Source of the DNA: Streptomyces luteolifulvus
GTDB taxonomy: Bacteria; Actinomycetota; Actinomycetes; Streptomycetales; Streptomycetaceae
NCBI RefSeq assembly: GCF_008806595.1
Contig: NZ_VZRB01000020.1
Location: 62,001 to 126,000, forward strand
Length of the DNA stretch: 64,000 nucleotides
Direction of reading: 5' to 3'
Part shown: positions 9,089 through 17,138 of the stretch, piece after piece
Layout of the letters: each line of letters starts with the position of its first letter
How positions within the stretch are numbered: position 1 is the stretch's first letter
Program-made: the position numbers and the translations under genes
The notes under the pieces: model-generated
Seen by the model: only the letters and a program-made list of their open reading frames with translations
What the model was told of the DNA's origin: nothing
The model's database searches: none

Positions 9089-10366
9089 GTGGGCCTTGTC
9101 GTGCAGAAGTACGGAGGCTCCTCCGTAGCCGATGCCGAGGGCATCAAGCGCGTCGCCAAGCGGATCGTGGAAGCGAAGAAGAACGGCCACCAGGTGGTCG
9201 TCGTCGTTTCCGCGATGGGCGACACGACGGACGAGCTGATCGATCTCGCCGAGCAGGTATCGCCGATGCCTGCCGGGCGTGAATTCGACATGCTGCTGAC
9301 CGCCGGAGAGCGTATCTCCATGGCCCTGCTGGCCATGGCGATCAAAAACCTGGGCCACGAGGCCCAGTCCTTCACCGGCAGCCAGGCAGGCGTCATCACC
9401 GACTCGGTCCACAACAAAGCCCGGATCATCGACGTCACGCCGGGCCGGATCCGTACGGCGCTGGACGAGGGCAACATCGCCATCGTCGCCGGGTTCCAGG
9501 GCGTCAGCGCCGACAAGAAGGACATCACCACGCTCGGGCGCGGTGGTTCCGACACCACGGCCGTCGCCCTCGCCGCCGCGCTCGACGCCGAGGTCTGCGA
9601 GATCTACACCGACGTCGACGGTGTGTTCACCGCCGACCCGCGCGTGGTGAAGAAGGCCCGGAAGATCGACTGGATCGCGTTCGAGGACATGCTCGAACTG
9701 GCCAGCTCCGGGTCCAAGGTGCTGCTCCACCGCTGTGTGGAGTACGCCCGCCGGTACAACATCCCGATCCACGTCCGCTCCTCCTTCAGCGGACTCCAGG
9801 GCACGTGGGTCAGCAGTGAGCCGATCGAGCAAGGGGACAAGAAGGTGGAGCAGGCCATCATCTCCGGTGTCGCGCACGACACCTCCGAGGCCAAGATCAC
9901 GGTCGTCGGTGTGCCGGACAAGCCGGGCGAGGCCGCCTCGATCTTCCGTGCCATCGCGAACGCCGAGATCAACATCGACATGGTCGTGCAGAACGTGTCC
10001 GCGGTGACGACGGGTCTCACGGACATCTCGTTCACGCTGCCCAAGACCGAGGGCCGCAAGGCGATCGACGCGCTGGAGAAGAACAAGACCGCGATCGGGT
10101 TCGAGTCGCTGCGCTACGACGACCAGATCGGCAAGATCTCGCTCGTCGGCGCCGGCATGAAGACCAACCCGGGTGTGACCGCCTCCTTCTTCGAGGCGCT
10201 CTCCGACGCCGGCGTGAACATCGAGCTGATCTCGACCTCCGAGATCCGTATCTCGGTGGTCACCCGTGCCGACGATGTGCCCGAGGCCGTCCGCGCCGTG
10301 CACACCGCCTTCGGGCTCGACTCCGACAGCGCCGAGGCCGTCGTCTACGGAGGCACGGGCCGCTGA
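9089..10366 (+). CDS. ask: aspartokinase
   Basis: 425 aa. The amino-acid kinase domain (VQKYGGSSVADAEGIKRVA at the N-terminus; GRGGSDTTAVALAAAL for substrate/ATP binding; about residues 1-245) is followed by two ACT domains (about 262-425) that bind lysine/threonine for feedback control. It catalyses ATP-dependent phosphorylation of aspartate, the first step to lysine, DAP, threonine and methionine. GTG 9089 has GCGAGGAG 5 nt ahead; an in-frame upstream ATG at 9014 lacks such a site. It overlaps asd by one base (TGATG). Confidence 0.97.
   Translation: MGLVVQKYGGSSVADAEGIKRVAKRIVEAKKNGHQVVVVVSAMGDTTDELIDLAEQVSPMPAGREFDMLLTAGERISMALLAMAIKNLGHEAQSFTGSQAGVITDSVHNKARIIDVTPGRIRTALDEGNIAIVAGFQGVSADKKDITTLGRGGSDTTAVALAAALDAEVCEIYTDVDGVFTADPRVVKKARKIDWIAFEDMLELASSGSKVLLHRCVEYARRYNIPIHVRSSFSGLQGTWVSSEPIEQGDKKVEQAIISGVAHDTSEAKITVVGVPDKPGEAASIFRAIANAEINIDMVVQNVSAVTTGLTDISFTLPKTEGRKAIDALEKNKTAIGFESLRYDDQIGKISLVGAGMKTNPGVTASFFEALSDAGVNIELISTSEIRISVVTRADDVPEAVRAVHTAFGLDSDSAEAVVYGGTGR
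9845..10366 (+). other. candidate internal translation start for the aspartokinase beta (regulatory) subunit
   Basis: Codon 253 of ask is GTG (9845-9847), preceded by AGGGG at 9832-9836, and would give a 173-residue protein of just the two ACT domains beginning VEQAIISGVAHDTSEAK. In Corynebacterium lysC the beta subunit starts at the homologous position and is about the same length. The site is seen; use of it in this organism is inference from that comparison. Confidence 0.5.
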
Positions 10367-11424
10367 TGAAGCGGTCCGCGCGGCCGACGCTCGCGGTCGT
10401 GGGGGCGACCGGCGCCGTCGGAACGGTCATGCTCCAGATCCTGTCCCAGCACGCGGACATCTGGGGCGAGATCCGACTGCTCGCCTCACCGCGCTCGGCC
10501 GGCCGCAAGCTGACCGTGCGCGGTGAGCAGGTGGAGGTGGCGGCCCTGTCGGAGGAGGCCTTCGACGGGGTCGACGTCGCCATGTTCGACGTCCCCGACG
10601 AGGTCGCCGCCCAGTGGGCGCCGATCGCGGCCGCCAGGGGCGCGGTCGTGGTGGACAACTCGGGCGCCTTCCGGATGGACCCGGAGGTGCCCCTGGTCGT
10701 CCCCGAGGTCAACCCGCACGCCGTACGGCGCCGGCCGCGCGGAATCATCGCCAACCCCAACTGCACGACCCTCTCCATGATCGTGGCCCTGGGCGCGCTG
10801 CACGCCGAGTTCGGGCTGCGCGAGCTGGTCGTCTCCTCCTACCAGGCCGTGAGCGGGGCGGGCCGGGCCGGTGTCGAGACGCTGCGCCAGCAGCTCGCCC
10901 TGGTCGCCGGCACCGAGCTCGGCACCTGCCCCGGTGATGTACGGCGGGCCGTGGGGGACAACACCGGGCCGTTCCCGGAACCGGTCGCCCTCAACGTCGT
11001 ACCGTGGGCCGGTTCGCTGCGCGAGGACGGCTGGTCCTCCGAGGAGATGAAGGTACGGGCCGAGTCCCGCAAGATCCTCGGGCTGCCCCGGCTGCCCGTC
11101 GCCGTGACCTGTGTGCGGGTGCCGGTGATCACCACGCACTCGCTGACCGTGCACGCCCGCTTCGAGGGCGAGGTCACCGTCGACAAGGCGCGGGAGATCC
11201 TTGCCACGGCCCCCGGTGTCGTCCTCTTCGACAACCCGGCCGCGGGGGAGTTCCCCACGCCCGCCGATGTGGTCGGCACCGATCCGACCTGGGTGGGCCG
11301 GGTGCGGCGGGCCCTCGACGACCCCACCGCGCTGGAGCTCTTCGTTTGCGGAGACAATCTGCGCAAGGGGGCCGCACTCAACACCGCGCAGATCGCGGAG
11401 CTGGTGGCGGCGGAGTTCGTGTGA
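10366..11424 (+). CDS. asd: aspartate-semialdehyde dehydrogenase
   Basis: 352 aa. It has the N-terminal Rossmann motif VVGATGAVGTVMLQIL, the catalytic Cys in ANPNCTTLSMIVALG (about residue 133), and the dimerisation domain with SSYQAVSGAGRAGVETL. It reduces aspartyl phosphate with NADPH. Its start is fused to the ask stop (one-base overlap), so kinase and reductase are made from one transcript. A perfect GC-rich hairpin 156 nt downstream probably ends the operon. Confidence 0.96.
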   Translation: MKRSARPTLAVVGATGAVGTVMLQILSQHADIWGEIRLLASPRSAGRKLTVRGEQVEVAALSEEAFDGVDVAMFDVPDEVAAQWAPIAAARGAVVVDNSGAFRMDPEVPLVVPEVNPHAVRRRPRGIIANPNCTTLSMIVALGALHAEFGLRELVVSSYQAVSGAGRAGVETLRQQLALVAGTELGTCPGDVRRAVGDNTGPFPEPVALNVVPWAGSLREDGWSSEEMKVRAESRKILGLPRLPVAVTCVRVPVITTHSLTVHARFEGEVTVDKAREILATAPGVVLFDNPAAGEFPTPADVVGTDPTWVGRVRRALDDPTALELFVCGDNLRKGAALNTAQIAELVAAEFV

Positions 11425-11580
11425 CGTTCGCCGCTCGCGTCACGCTGGGTGAGTAAGGGCTTGCTGCGGGCAAAAGTGCTGGCCGTGGGTGGGCCCATTT
11501 GTAGGATCTATGAAAGAAGTGTGGCCGGAGTAATGGTCCGGACCACTTGATCCGGGCTGCCCGGGCGTCCGAAAATTTTC

Positions 11581-11616
11581 CTCCCCGCTCTCCGCAACCA
11601 CACGGAGAGCGGGGAG
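11581..11616 (+). terminator. Rho-independent-type hairpin after ask-asd
   Basis: CTCCCCGCTCTCCG (11581-11594) and CGGAGAGCGGGGAG (11603-11616) form a perfect 14-bp stem with an 8-nt loop. Only a short T run (CTTT) follows, which is normal for Streptomyces terminators. The space 11425-11580 holds nothing else I can support. Confidence 0.8.
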
Positions 11617-11745
11617 CGTCTTTGCGAACGCCCTTCGGGGGTGCGGGGATGCTTCAAGGGGCGTGGGGACGCTCTGGACATTCTGGATATAGGGGAAGAG
11701 CGGGTAGGCATGAGCGCGTTTGACGCACGGTCAGTTGTGCTGCCT

Positions 11746-11771
11746 GGAACAAGACGGCGGGCCGCGCCGTC
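11746..11771 (+). promoter_or_regulatory. possible ECF sigma-type promoter of the sigma/anti-sigma pair
   Basis: GGAAC (11746-11750), a 17-bp spacer and CGTC (11768-11771) resemble promoters read by ECF sigma factors in Streptomyces. It lies 100 nt before the sigma gene and could be autoregulatory. In GC-rich DNA such a match can arise by chance. Confidence 0.3.
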
Positions 11772-11870
11772 CACAAGACGGGCGGCGATGCCGTGGAGCG
11801 TGGAAGCGTGCGACACAAAAGTGACGCCGGGCACGTACAACCCTGACAGGGGGAAACGTGTCCAACTGGC

Positions 11871-12545
11871 GTGGCAGAGGTACTCGACTTCCCTGTGGCG
11901 ACGCGCGGCACGGCCCTACGGCCGCCCCGCCCGTCCCTTCGACCCCGCATGCCCGGCGCGCCCGGCGGCATGCCGGTGATCGCACCCATGCCCGCAGCGC
12001 GGCCCACCCGCATACCCGATCAGCGCGACGGCGCCGAGGACATCGCGGCGGCCGGTACCACCGTCGACCACCTCACCGAGACCTACCGTGCGCACTACCG
12101 CTCGCTACTGGGCCTCGCCGCCCTCCTTCTCGACGACACCGCCTCCTGCGAGGACGTCGTCCAGGAGGCGTTCATCCGCGTGCACTCGGCACGCAAGCGC
12201 GTCCGTGACCCCGAGAAGACACTCGCCTACCTGCGTCAGACGGTCGTCAACCTCTCCCGCTCCGCCCTGCGCCGGCGCATCCTCGGCCTGAAGCTGCTCT
12301 CCAAGCCGATGCCCGACATGGCGAGCGCCGAGGAGGGGGCGTACGACCAGCTGGAGCGCGACTCCCTGATCAAGGCGATGAAGGGCCTTCAGCGCCGCCA
12401 GCGCGAGGTCCTGGTCCTGCGCTACTTCGCGGACATGACCGAGGCACAGGTCGCCGAGACGCTCGGGATATCGCTCGGCTCGGTCAAGGCCTACGGCTCG
12501 CGCGGCATCGCCGCCCTGCGCGTCGCGATGGAGGCGCCGGCATGA
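11871..12545 (+). CDS. ECF-like (SigE-family) RNA polymerase sigma factor
   Basis: 224 aa. Region 2 (YRAHYRSLLGLAALLLDDTASCEDVVQEAFIRV, about residues 69-102) and region 4 (QRRQREVLVLRYFADMTEAQVAETLGISLGSVKAYGSRGI, about 175-215) are clear. About 60 poorly structured residues precede them. The start is uncertain: GTG 11871 lacks a close RBS, and the AGGGGG at 11848-11853 is 17 nt away. The stop overlaps the next gene by 4 nt, a standard arrangement with an anti-sigma factor. Confidence 0.9.
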   Translation: MAEVLDFPVATRGTALRPPRPSLRPRMPGAPGGMPVIAPMPAARPTRIPDQRDGAEDIAAAGTTVDHLTETYRAHYRSLLGLAALLLDDTASCEDVVQEAFIRVHSARKRVRDPEKTLAYLRQTVVNLSRSALRRRILGLKLLSKPMPDMASAEEGAYDQLERDSLIKAMKGLQRRQREVLVLRYFADMTEAQVAETLGISLGSVKAYGSRGIAALRVAMEAPA

Positions 12546-13660
12546 GCGAGCACGACGACAGGCAGAGCCGGGCGCGGGACGAGCAACAGCCGAAGCACAC
12601 GCACGCTGGGAACGGAACTGTGAACCACGGCCCCGACGGACAGAGCCCCGAAGGGCTCGGCTCGGACGAGCTGAACCTGCGCAGGATGCTGCACCAGGCG
12701 GTCCAGGAGGTCGCGCCGCGCGACGGCGCGCTGGACCACCTGCGGCGAGCGGTCCCCGCACGGCGCGCCCGCAAACGGCAGGCCATGGTCGGCATGGCGG
12801 CCGCCGCCCTGTTCCTCGGCACCGCCGTCCCGGCGCTCGTGCACGTGTCCACCTCCACCGGCACCGACGCCGACCCCTCCATGGCCGGCCACGCCTCACA
12901 GGCTCAGGGCGGCTCCGGGCAGGGCAAGGGGCCGGACGGCGGCGAGAGCACCGTCGGCGGTTCCTCCGGCACGAACCAGGACCAGGGCACGGACGGCGAG
13001 AAGGACGAGGACAAGGACCCGGGCGCCGCCACCGGCACCGGCACGAGCAGCGGCTCCGAAACCCCGGCCACCACCGCGGCGAACGCCCCGGCGTGCACCT
13101 CGGTCCAGCTCGGCTCCGCCACCGGCACCACCGAGGTCCCCGACTCCGCGGGCGCGGTCTACGGCACCTTCCGCATCGTCAACGTCTCCACGGGGGCATG
13201 CACGGTCACCGGCCCGGGCACCCTCAGCACCACGCCCCAGGGCGCGGCGGACGCCACCAAGATCAGCGCCGTCCGCCATGTCTCCGGCGACGCTGCGGCG
13301 GCCCTGCCCGACCCGTCCGTCGAGGTCTCCTCCCTGCTCCTGCAGTCCGGCTCCGCCTACGAGGTGAAGTTCGCCTGGGTCCCCTCCGAGACGTGCCCCA
13401 CCGGCAATGGCCCCGGCGGCGAAACCGGGGGCGCCAGTCCCGACCCGACGGCCACCCCGGACACCGGCACGAACGGCGGCGGCACCACCACCGGCACCGA
13501 CAGCGGTGTCACCAGCCAGCTGGTCACCGAGGACGGCACGGCCGACGGCAGCGTGACGGTCACGAACACGGCGCAGGACGGCGGGCCGGTGGTCTCGGCG
13601 ACGGTGTCCAACGCGTGTGCGGGGACGGTGTACTGGACGGGTGTGCTGACGGGTTCCTAG
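12542..13660 (+). CDS. single-pass membrane protein, likely anti-sigma partner with exported DUF4232-like domain
   Basis: 372 aa. A cytoplasmic N-terminus of about 80 residues ends in RARKRQ, followed by one helix (about 82-101, MVGMAAAALFLGTAVPALVHV). Then comes a Gly/Asp/Ser/Thr-rich spacer and a Cys-containing exported domain (ACTSVQLGSATGTTEVPDSA ... CTVTGPGTLS ... SNACAGTVYWTGVL) resembling DUF4232. No classic zinc HxxxCxxC anti-sigma motif is present. The ATGA overlap with the sigma gene and the topology support an anti-sigma/sensor role, which remains inference. Confidence 0.7.
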   Translation: MSEHDDRQSRARDEQQPKHTHAGNGTVNHGPDGQSPEGLGSDELNLRRMLHQAVQEVAPRDGALDHLRRAVPARRARKRQAMVGMAAAALFLGTAVPALVHVSTSTGTDADPSMAGHASQAQGGSGQGKGPDGGESTVGGSSGTNQDQGTDGEKDEDKDPGAATGTGTSSGSETPATTAANAPACTSVQLGSATGTTEVPDSAGAVYGTFRIVNVSTGACTVTGPGTLSTTPQGAADATKISAVRHVSGDAAAALPDPSVEVSSLLLQSGSAYEVKFAWVPSETCPTGNGPGGETGGASPDPTATPDTGTNGGGTTTGTDSGVTSQLVTEDGTADGSVTVTNTAQDGGPVVSATVSNACAGTVYWTGVLTGS

Positions 13661-13710
13661 GGACTGTCCGGCGGGGCGGGCGATACCCCCGCCCGAGCCT
13701 CGGCCCCGCT

Positions 13711-14514
13711 TCACTTGCCCCCGACGTCCACAGGCACCGGCTCTTCATCCGGTGCCAGGCCCAGCGCCGCGTCCCGTACGAACTCGATCTCGCGTCGCAG
13801 CAGCCGGAACCACATGAACACCACGAACCCCGCGAAGACGAACCACTCCCCGGTGTACCCGAGGTTCTGGAACGCCTTCAGGTCCAGCCCCGTGCCCGCG
13901 GGCGCCGCCGCCGGTACGGCCTTCATCCCGGAGTCGGCCCGCTCCAGGGTGACCCAGGCGTCGTAGACGTCGTACGGCACGAGGTTCACCAGTGACGCCG
14001 CGCTGATCGCCCCGGTCTGCCCGGACGGCAGCCCGCCCTGCGCGCTGACCCCGTTGTCGCCCGGCGTCTCGGACGCCTGGAGCGCACCGGTGACGGTGAC
14101 CTCGCCGCTCGGGGCGGCCGGCGCCTTCGCCGGATCGGCCTCGCCCGGCAGCCAGCCCCGCACGACCGGCAGCGCCCTGCCGTCGTCGGTGCGCAGCAGC
14201 GTCAGGACGTAGAAGCCGCTCCTGCCGTCCAGGTCGCGGTCGGGCACCAGCAGCTGCTGGGCGTACCGGCCGGTCGCGGTGACCGGCTTGCCGGACGTCG
14301 CCTTGTCCACCGGCAGCAGGTCCCCGAGCGGCCGGGCCGCCTCCTGCCGGTCGGACGCCGCCCGCGCGTCGGCGCTGCGATGGTCCTGCATCCGCGCCTC
14401 GAAGCGGCTCAGCTGCCATGACCCCATGAAGACGCAGAAGGGGATGGCGAGCAGCACAAAGACGTTGATCCCCCACCAGCGGGGTGTCAGCAGAAACCGG
14501 TACACGCCTTCCAC
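13711..14514 (-). CDS. SURF1 family cytochrome oxidase biogenesis protein
   Basis: 267 aa from GTG 14514. It has the family's two-helix layout: an N-terminal helix (YRFLLTPRWWGINVFVLLAIPFCVFMGSWQLSRFEAR), a large exterior domain with the conserved RGWLPGEADPAK region, and a C-terminal helix (GEWFVFAGFVVFMWFRLLRREIE). SURF1 assists haem a insertion into aa3-type oxidase. A second GTG at 14505 (beginning MYRFLLTPR) is equally possible; neither has a clear RBS. Confidence 0.9.
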   Translation of the reverse strand: MEGVYRFLLTPRWWGINVFVLLAIPFCVFMGSWQLSRFEARMQDHRSADARAASDRQEAARPLGDLLPVDKATSGKPVTATGRYAQQLLVPDRDLDGRSGFYVLTLLRTDDGRALPVVRGWLPGEADPAKAPAAPSGEVTVTGALQASETPGDNGVSAQGGLPSGQTGAISAASLVNLVPYDVYDAWVTLERADSGMKAVPAAAPAGTGLDLKAFQNLGYTGEWFVFAGFVVFMWFRLLRREIEFVRDAALGLAPDEEPVPVDVGGK

Positions 14515-14549
14515 GGTACGGGGCACGGGCGGCGGTCCGGGCTGCGGGG

Positions 14550-14924
14550 TCAGTACCTCTCGACCAGGTGCTCCCGGCCCGCGGGCGGCTCGTAGGGCTC
14601 CGGCCAGAAGTCGGTGACGGTGGCTATCCGACCGGATCCGTCCGACGTGAAGAACGAGATGCCGTTCATCTCGTCCTGCCCGACCGTGAAGCGGATCCAG
14701 GTGACGACGCGGTCCGGTTCGGCGACGATCCGCTCGATCCGCAGATGCCAGTCGCTCGGATACTCCCGGTTGAACCGGACGTAACTCTTCCGGCCGCTGA
14801 TCTGCTCGCGCGTCTGCGGCAGCGTGTAGACGACGTCGTCGGCCAGGGTGTCGGCGAACGATTCCCAGTCCCGGGCCTCGGCACTGGCCCAGAACCGCTC
14901 GACTGTGGTGCGTAGATCGGTCAT
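14550..14924 (-). CDS. SnoaL/NTF2-like fold protein
   Basis: 124 aa. The pattern of an N-terminal helix with W (VERFWASAEARDWESFADTLADDVVYTLP) and four to five beta strands (YVRFNREYPSDWHLRIERIV, VVTWIRFTV, NGISFFTSDGSGRIATVTDFWPEPY) is that of SnoaL/NTF2-like proteins, a cone-shaped fold used for small-molecule isomerases, hydratases or stress proteins. ATG 14924 is the last ATG before the fold; another in frame lies 10 codons upstream. Substrate unknown. Confidence 0.8.
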   Translation of the reverse strand: MTDLRTTVERFWASAEARDWESFADTLADDVVYTLPQTREQISGRKSYVRFNREYPSDWHLRIERIVAEPDRVVTWIRFTVGQDEMNGISFFTSDGSGRIATVTDFWPEPYEPPAGREHLVERY

Positions 14925-15053
14925 GCGGACGAGTCTGCACCCCGCCACTGACAATCGGCCGTGAGCTTGACGAGCCGACCTCGCCGGTGGAGGTTTTCCA
15001 CAGGCTGGGGACCTCGTCCGCGCAATGTCCGATCAGGCGTGCACTATGGGGCC

Positions 15054-16883
15054 ATGACTGAGAGCAACGGGTCGGATCAGCGCGACCAGCAGGGACAGAG
15101 CGATGCGACGCCGGACTGGGAGAAGCGCTTCCGGGCGCCCCGGGTGTCCCTGCCCGACTGGGCGGAGGACGCACCGGACCGCTCCCTGTTCGTGTCGAAC
15201 GCGACGGGGACGTACGAGCTGTACGCCTGGGACCGTGCGACGGGCGACCAACGCCAGGTGACCGACCGGCCGAACGGCACGACGGACGGCGTGCTCTCCC
15301 CGGACGGCGCGTGGATCTGGTGGTTCGACGACAAGGACGGCGACGAGTTCGGCGTCTGGCGCCGCCAGCCCTTCGGCGGCGGGCCCGACGAGTCCGCCAC
15401 CCCGGGCCTCGCACCCTCGTACCCGGCGGGCCTGGCCCTGGGCCGGGACGGCCGTACAGCGGTCGTGGGCCGCTCGACGGACGAGGACGGTACGACGATC
15501 CACCTCGCCCTGGCCGGCGCGGACCCCGCGGAGATCTACCGTCACCGCGAGTCGGCGGGCGTCGGCGACCTCTCCCACGACGGCTCGCTGATCGCGGTCG
15601 AGCACACCGAGCACGGCGACGCGATGCACTCGGCCCTGCGCGTCCTGCGCCCCGACGGCACGACGGTCGCCGAGCTCGACGACACCAAGGGCGGCACCGA
15701 GGAGCTGGGCCTGGAGGTCCTCGGCTTCGCACCGGTCGACGGGGACACCCGGCTGCTGATCGGGCATCAGCGGCGGGGCCGCTGGGAGCCCCTGGTGTGG
15801 GACGTGGCCACGGGCGAGGAGACGGACCTCGCCCTGGACCTGCCCGGTGACGTCGGCGCCGAGTGGTACCCGGACGGCACCGGTCTGCTGATCGCCCACA
15901 GCTTCGAGGCCCGCAGCGAACTGTTCCGCTACGACCTCGCCGGTCGCACGCTGGAGAAGATCCCCACCCCGGCCGGCTCGGTCTCCGGGGCCACGGCACG
16001 CCCCGACGGCAGCGTGGAGTACCTCTGGTCCTCGGCCGCCGAGCCGTCGGCGGTCCGCTCCACGAAGGGCGGAGTGGTCCTCGACCCGCCCGGGCTGAAG
16101 TCACCCGGCTCGGTTCCTGTGGAGGACGTGTGGGTGGACGGCCCCGGCGGCCGTATCCACGCGCTGATCCACAAGCCGGCGGGCGCGACGGGCCCCCTCC
16201 CCACCGTCTTCGACATCCACGGCGGTCCCACCTGGCACGACAGCGACTCCTTCGCGGCGGGCCCGGCGGCCTGGGTCGACCACGGCTACGCGGTGGTCCG
16301 CGTCAACTACCGCGGCTCGACGGGCTACGGCCGCGCCTGGACGGACGCACTGAAGCACCGCGTGGGCCTGATCGAGCTGGAGGACATCGCGGCGGTGCGG
16401 GAATGGGCGATCGGTTCGGGGCTCGCCGACCCGTCCCGGCTCATCCTCACCGGCGGCTCCTGGGGCGGCTATCTCACCCTTCTCGGCCTCGGCACCCAGC
16501 CGGAGGCGTGGACGCTGGGCATCGCGGCGGTCCCGGTCGCCGACTACGTCACGGCGTACCACGACGAGATGGAGGCGCTGAAGGCGATGGACCGCACGCT
16601 CCTCGGCGGCACCCCGGAGGAGGTCCCGGGCCGCTTCGAGGCGTCGTCCCCGCTGACGTACGTCGACGAGGTCAAGGCCCCCGTCTACATCTCGGCGGGC
16701 GTCAACGACCCGCGCTGCCCGATCCGCCAGATCGACAACTACGTCAAACGCCTGGAGGCCCGCGGCGCCCTCCACGAGGTCTACCGCTACGACGCGGGCC
16801 ACGGCTCACTGGTGGTGGACGAGAGGATCAAGCAGGTGAGACTGGAACTGGACTTCGCATCACGACACCTGCCGGGACACTAG
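15054..16883 (+). CDS. S9 family serine peptidase (prolyl oligopeptidase / acyl-peptide hydrolase type)
   Basis: 609 aa. An N-terminal beta-propeller with repeated WD-like units (SPDGAWIWWFDDKDGDEFG, SHDGSLIAVEHTEHGD) occupies about residues 1-360. The alpha/beta-hydrolase domain follows with GGSWGG around the nucleophile Ser (about residue 475), Asp in VNDPRCPI and His in DAGHGSL. No signal peptide, so the enzyme is cytoplasmic. ATG 15054 gives MTESNGSDQRDQQ; a longer open frame upstream has no RBS. It follows the divergent SnoaL-like gene. Confidence 0.92.
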   Translation: MTESNGSDQRDQQGQSDATPDWEKRFRAPRVSLPDWAEDAPDRSLFVSNATGTYELYAWDRATGDQRQVTDRPNGTTDGVLSPDGAWIWWFDDKDGDEFGVWRRQPFGGGPDESATPGLAPSYPAGLALGRDGRTAVVGRSTDEDGTTIHLALAGADPAEIYRHRESAGVGDLSHDGSLIAVEHTEHGDAMHSALRVLRPDGTTVAELDDTKGGTEELGLEVLGFAPVDGDTRLLIGHQRRGRWEPLVWDVATGEETDLALDLPGDVGAEWYPDGTGLLIAHSFEARSELFRYDLAGRTLEKIPTPAGSVSGATARPDGSVEYLWSSAAEPSAVRSTKGGVVLDPPGLKSPGSVPVEDVWVDGPGGRIHALIHKPAGATGPLPTVFDIHGGPTWHDSDSFAAGPAAWVDHGYAVVRVNYRGSTGYGRAWTDALKHRVGLIELEDIAAVREWAIGSGLADPSRLILTGGSWGGYLTLLGLGTQPEAWTLGIAAVPVADYVTAYHDEMEALKAMDRTLLGGTPEEVPGRFEASSPLTYVDEVKAPVYISAGVNDPRCPIRQIDNYVKRLEARGALHEVYRYDAGHGSLVVDERIKQVRLELDFASRHLPGH

Positions 16884-17138
16884 CCGCGCGGGCAGCTGTG
16901 CCGCGGGGGTGGCATGGGTGCGTGGGGGTGGCGCTCGGTCGGCGGCGGGTCGCGCAAGCCGTGTATGGCGGGGGCAGTTGTGCGTGCCGCGGGCAGCTGT
17001 GTGTGCCGCGGGCAGCTGTGCCGCCGGGGGCGGCACGGGTGGGCGCGGGCGGCACCCCGTCAGCGCCGGGCCGCGCGACCCACCCCCGCCCAGCCCCGGC
17101 GCCGGGTGCCGCTCACGCCCACCCCCACACCTGCCCGC
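16884..17138. repeat. intergenic region with repeated GCCGCGGGCAGCTGTG unit
   Basis: The unit GCCGCGGGCAGCTGTG occurs exactly at 16986-17001 and 17005-17020 and imperfectly at 16884-16900 and around 16970-16985. The rest is extremely GC-rich with no credible coding potential. It lies between the convergent peptidase and RCK genes and may include their terminators. I see no hairpin that is clearly one. Confidence 0.6.

Noticed and set aside
12896..13714. Long open frame on the minus strand opposite the sigma partner gene
   Set aside because: It is a Gly/Arg/Ala-rich mirror of the Gly/Thr-rich coding strand, a GC-bias artefact with no start context or domain.
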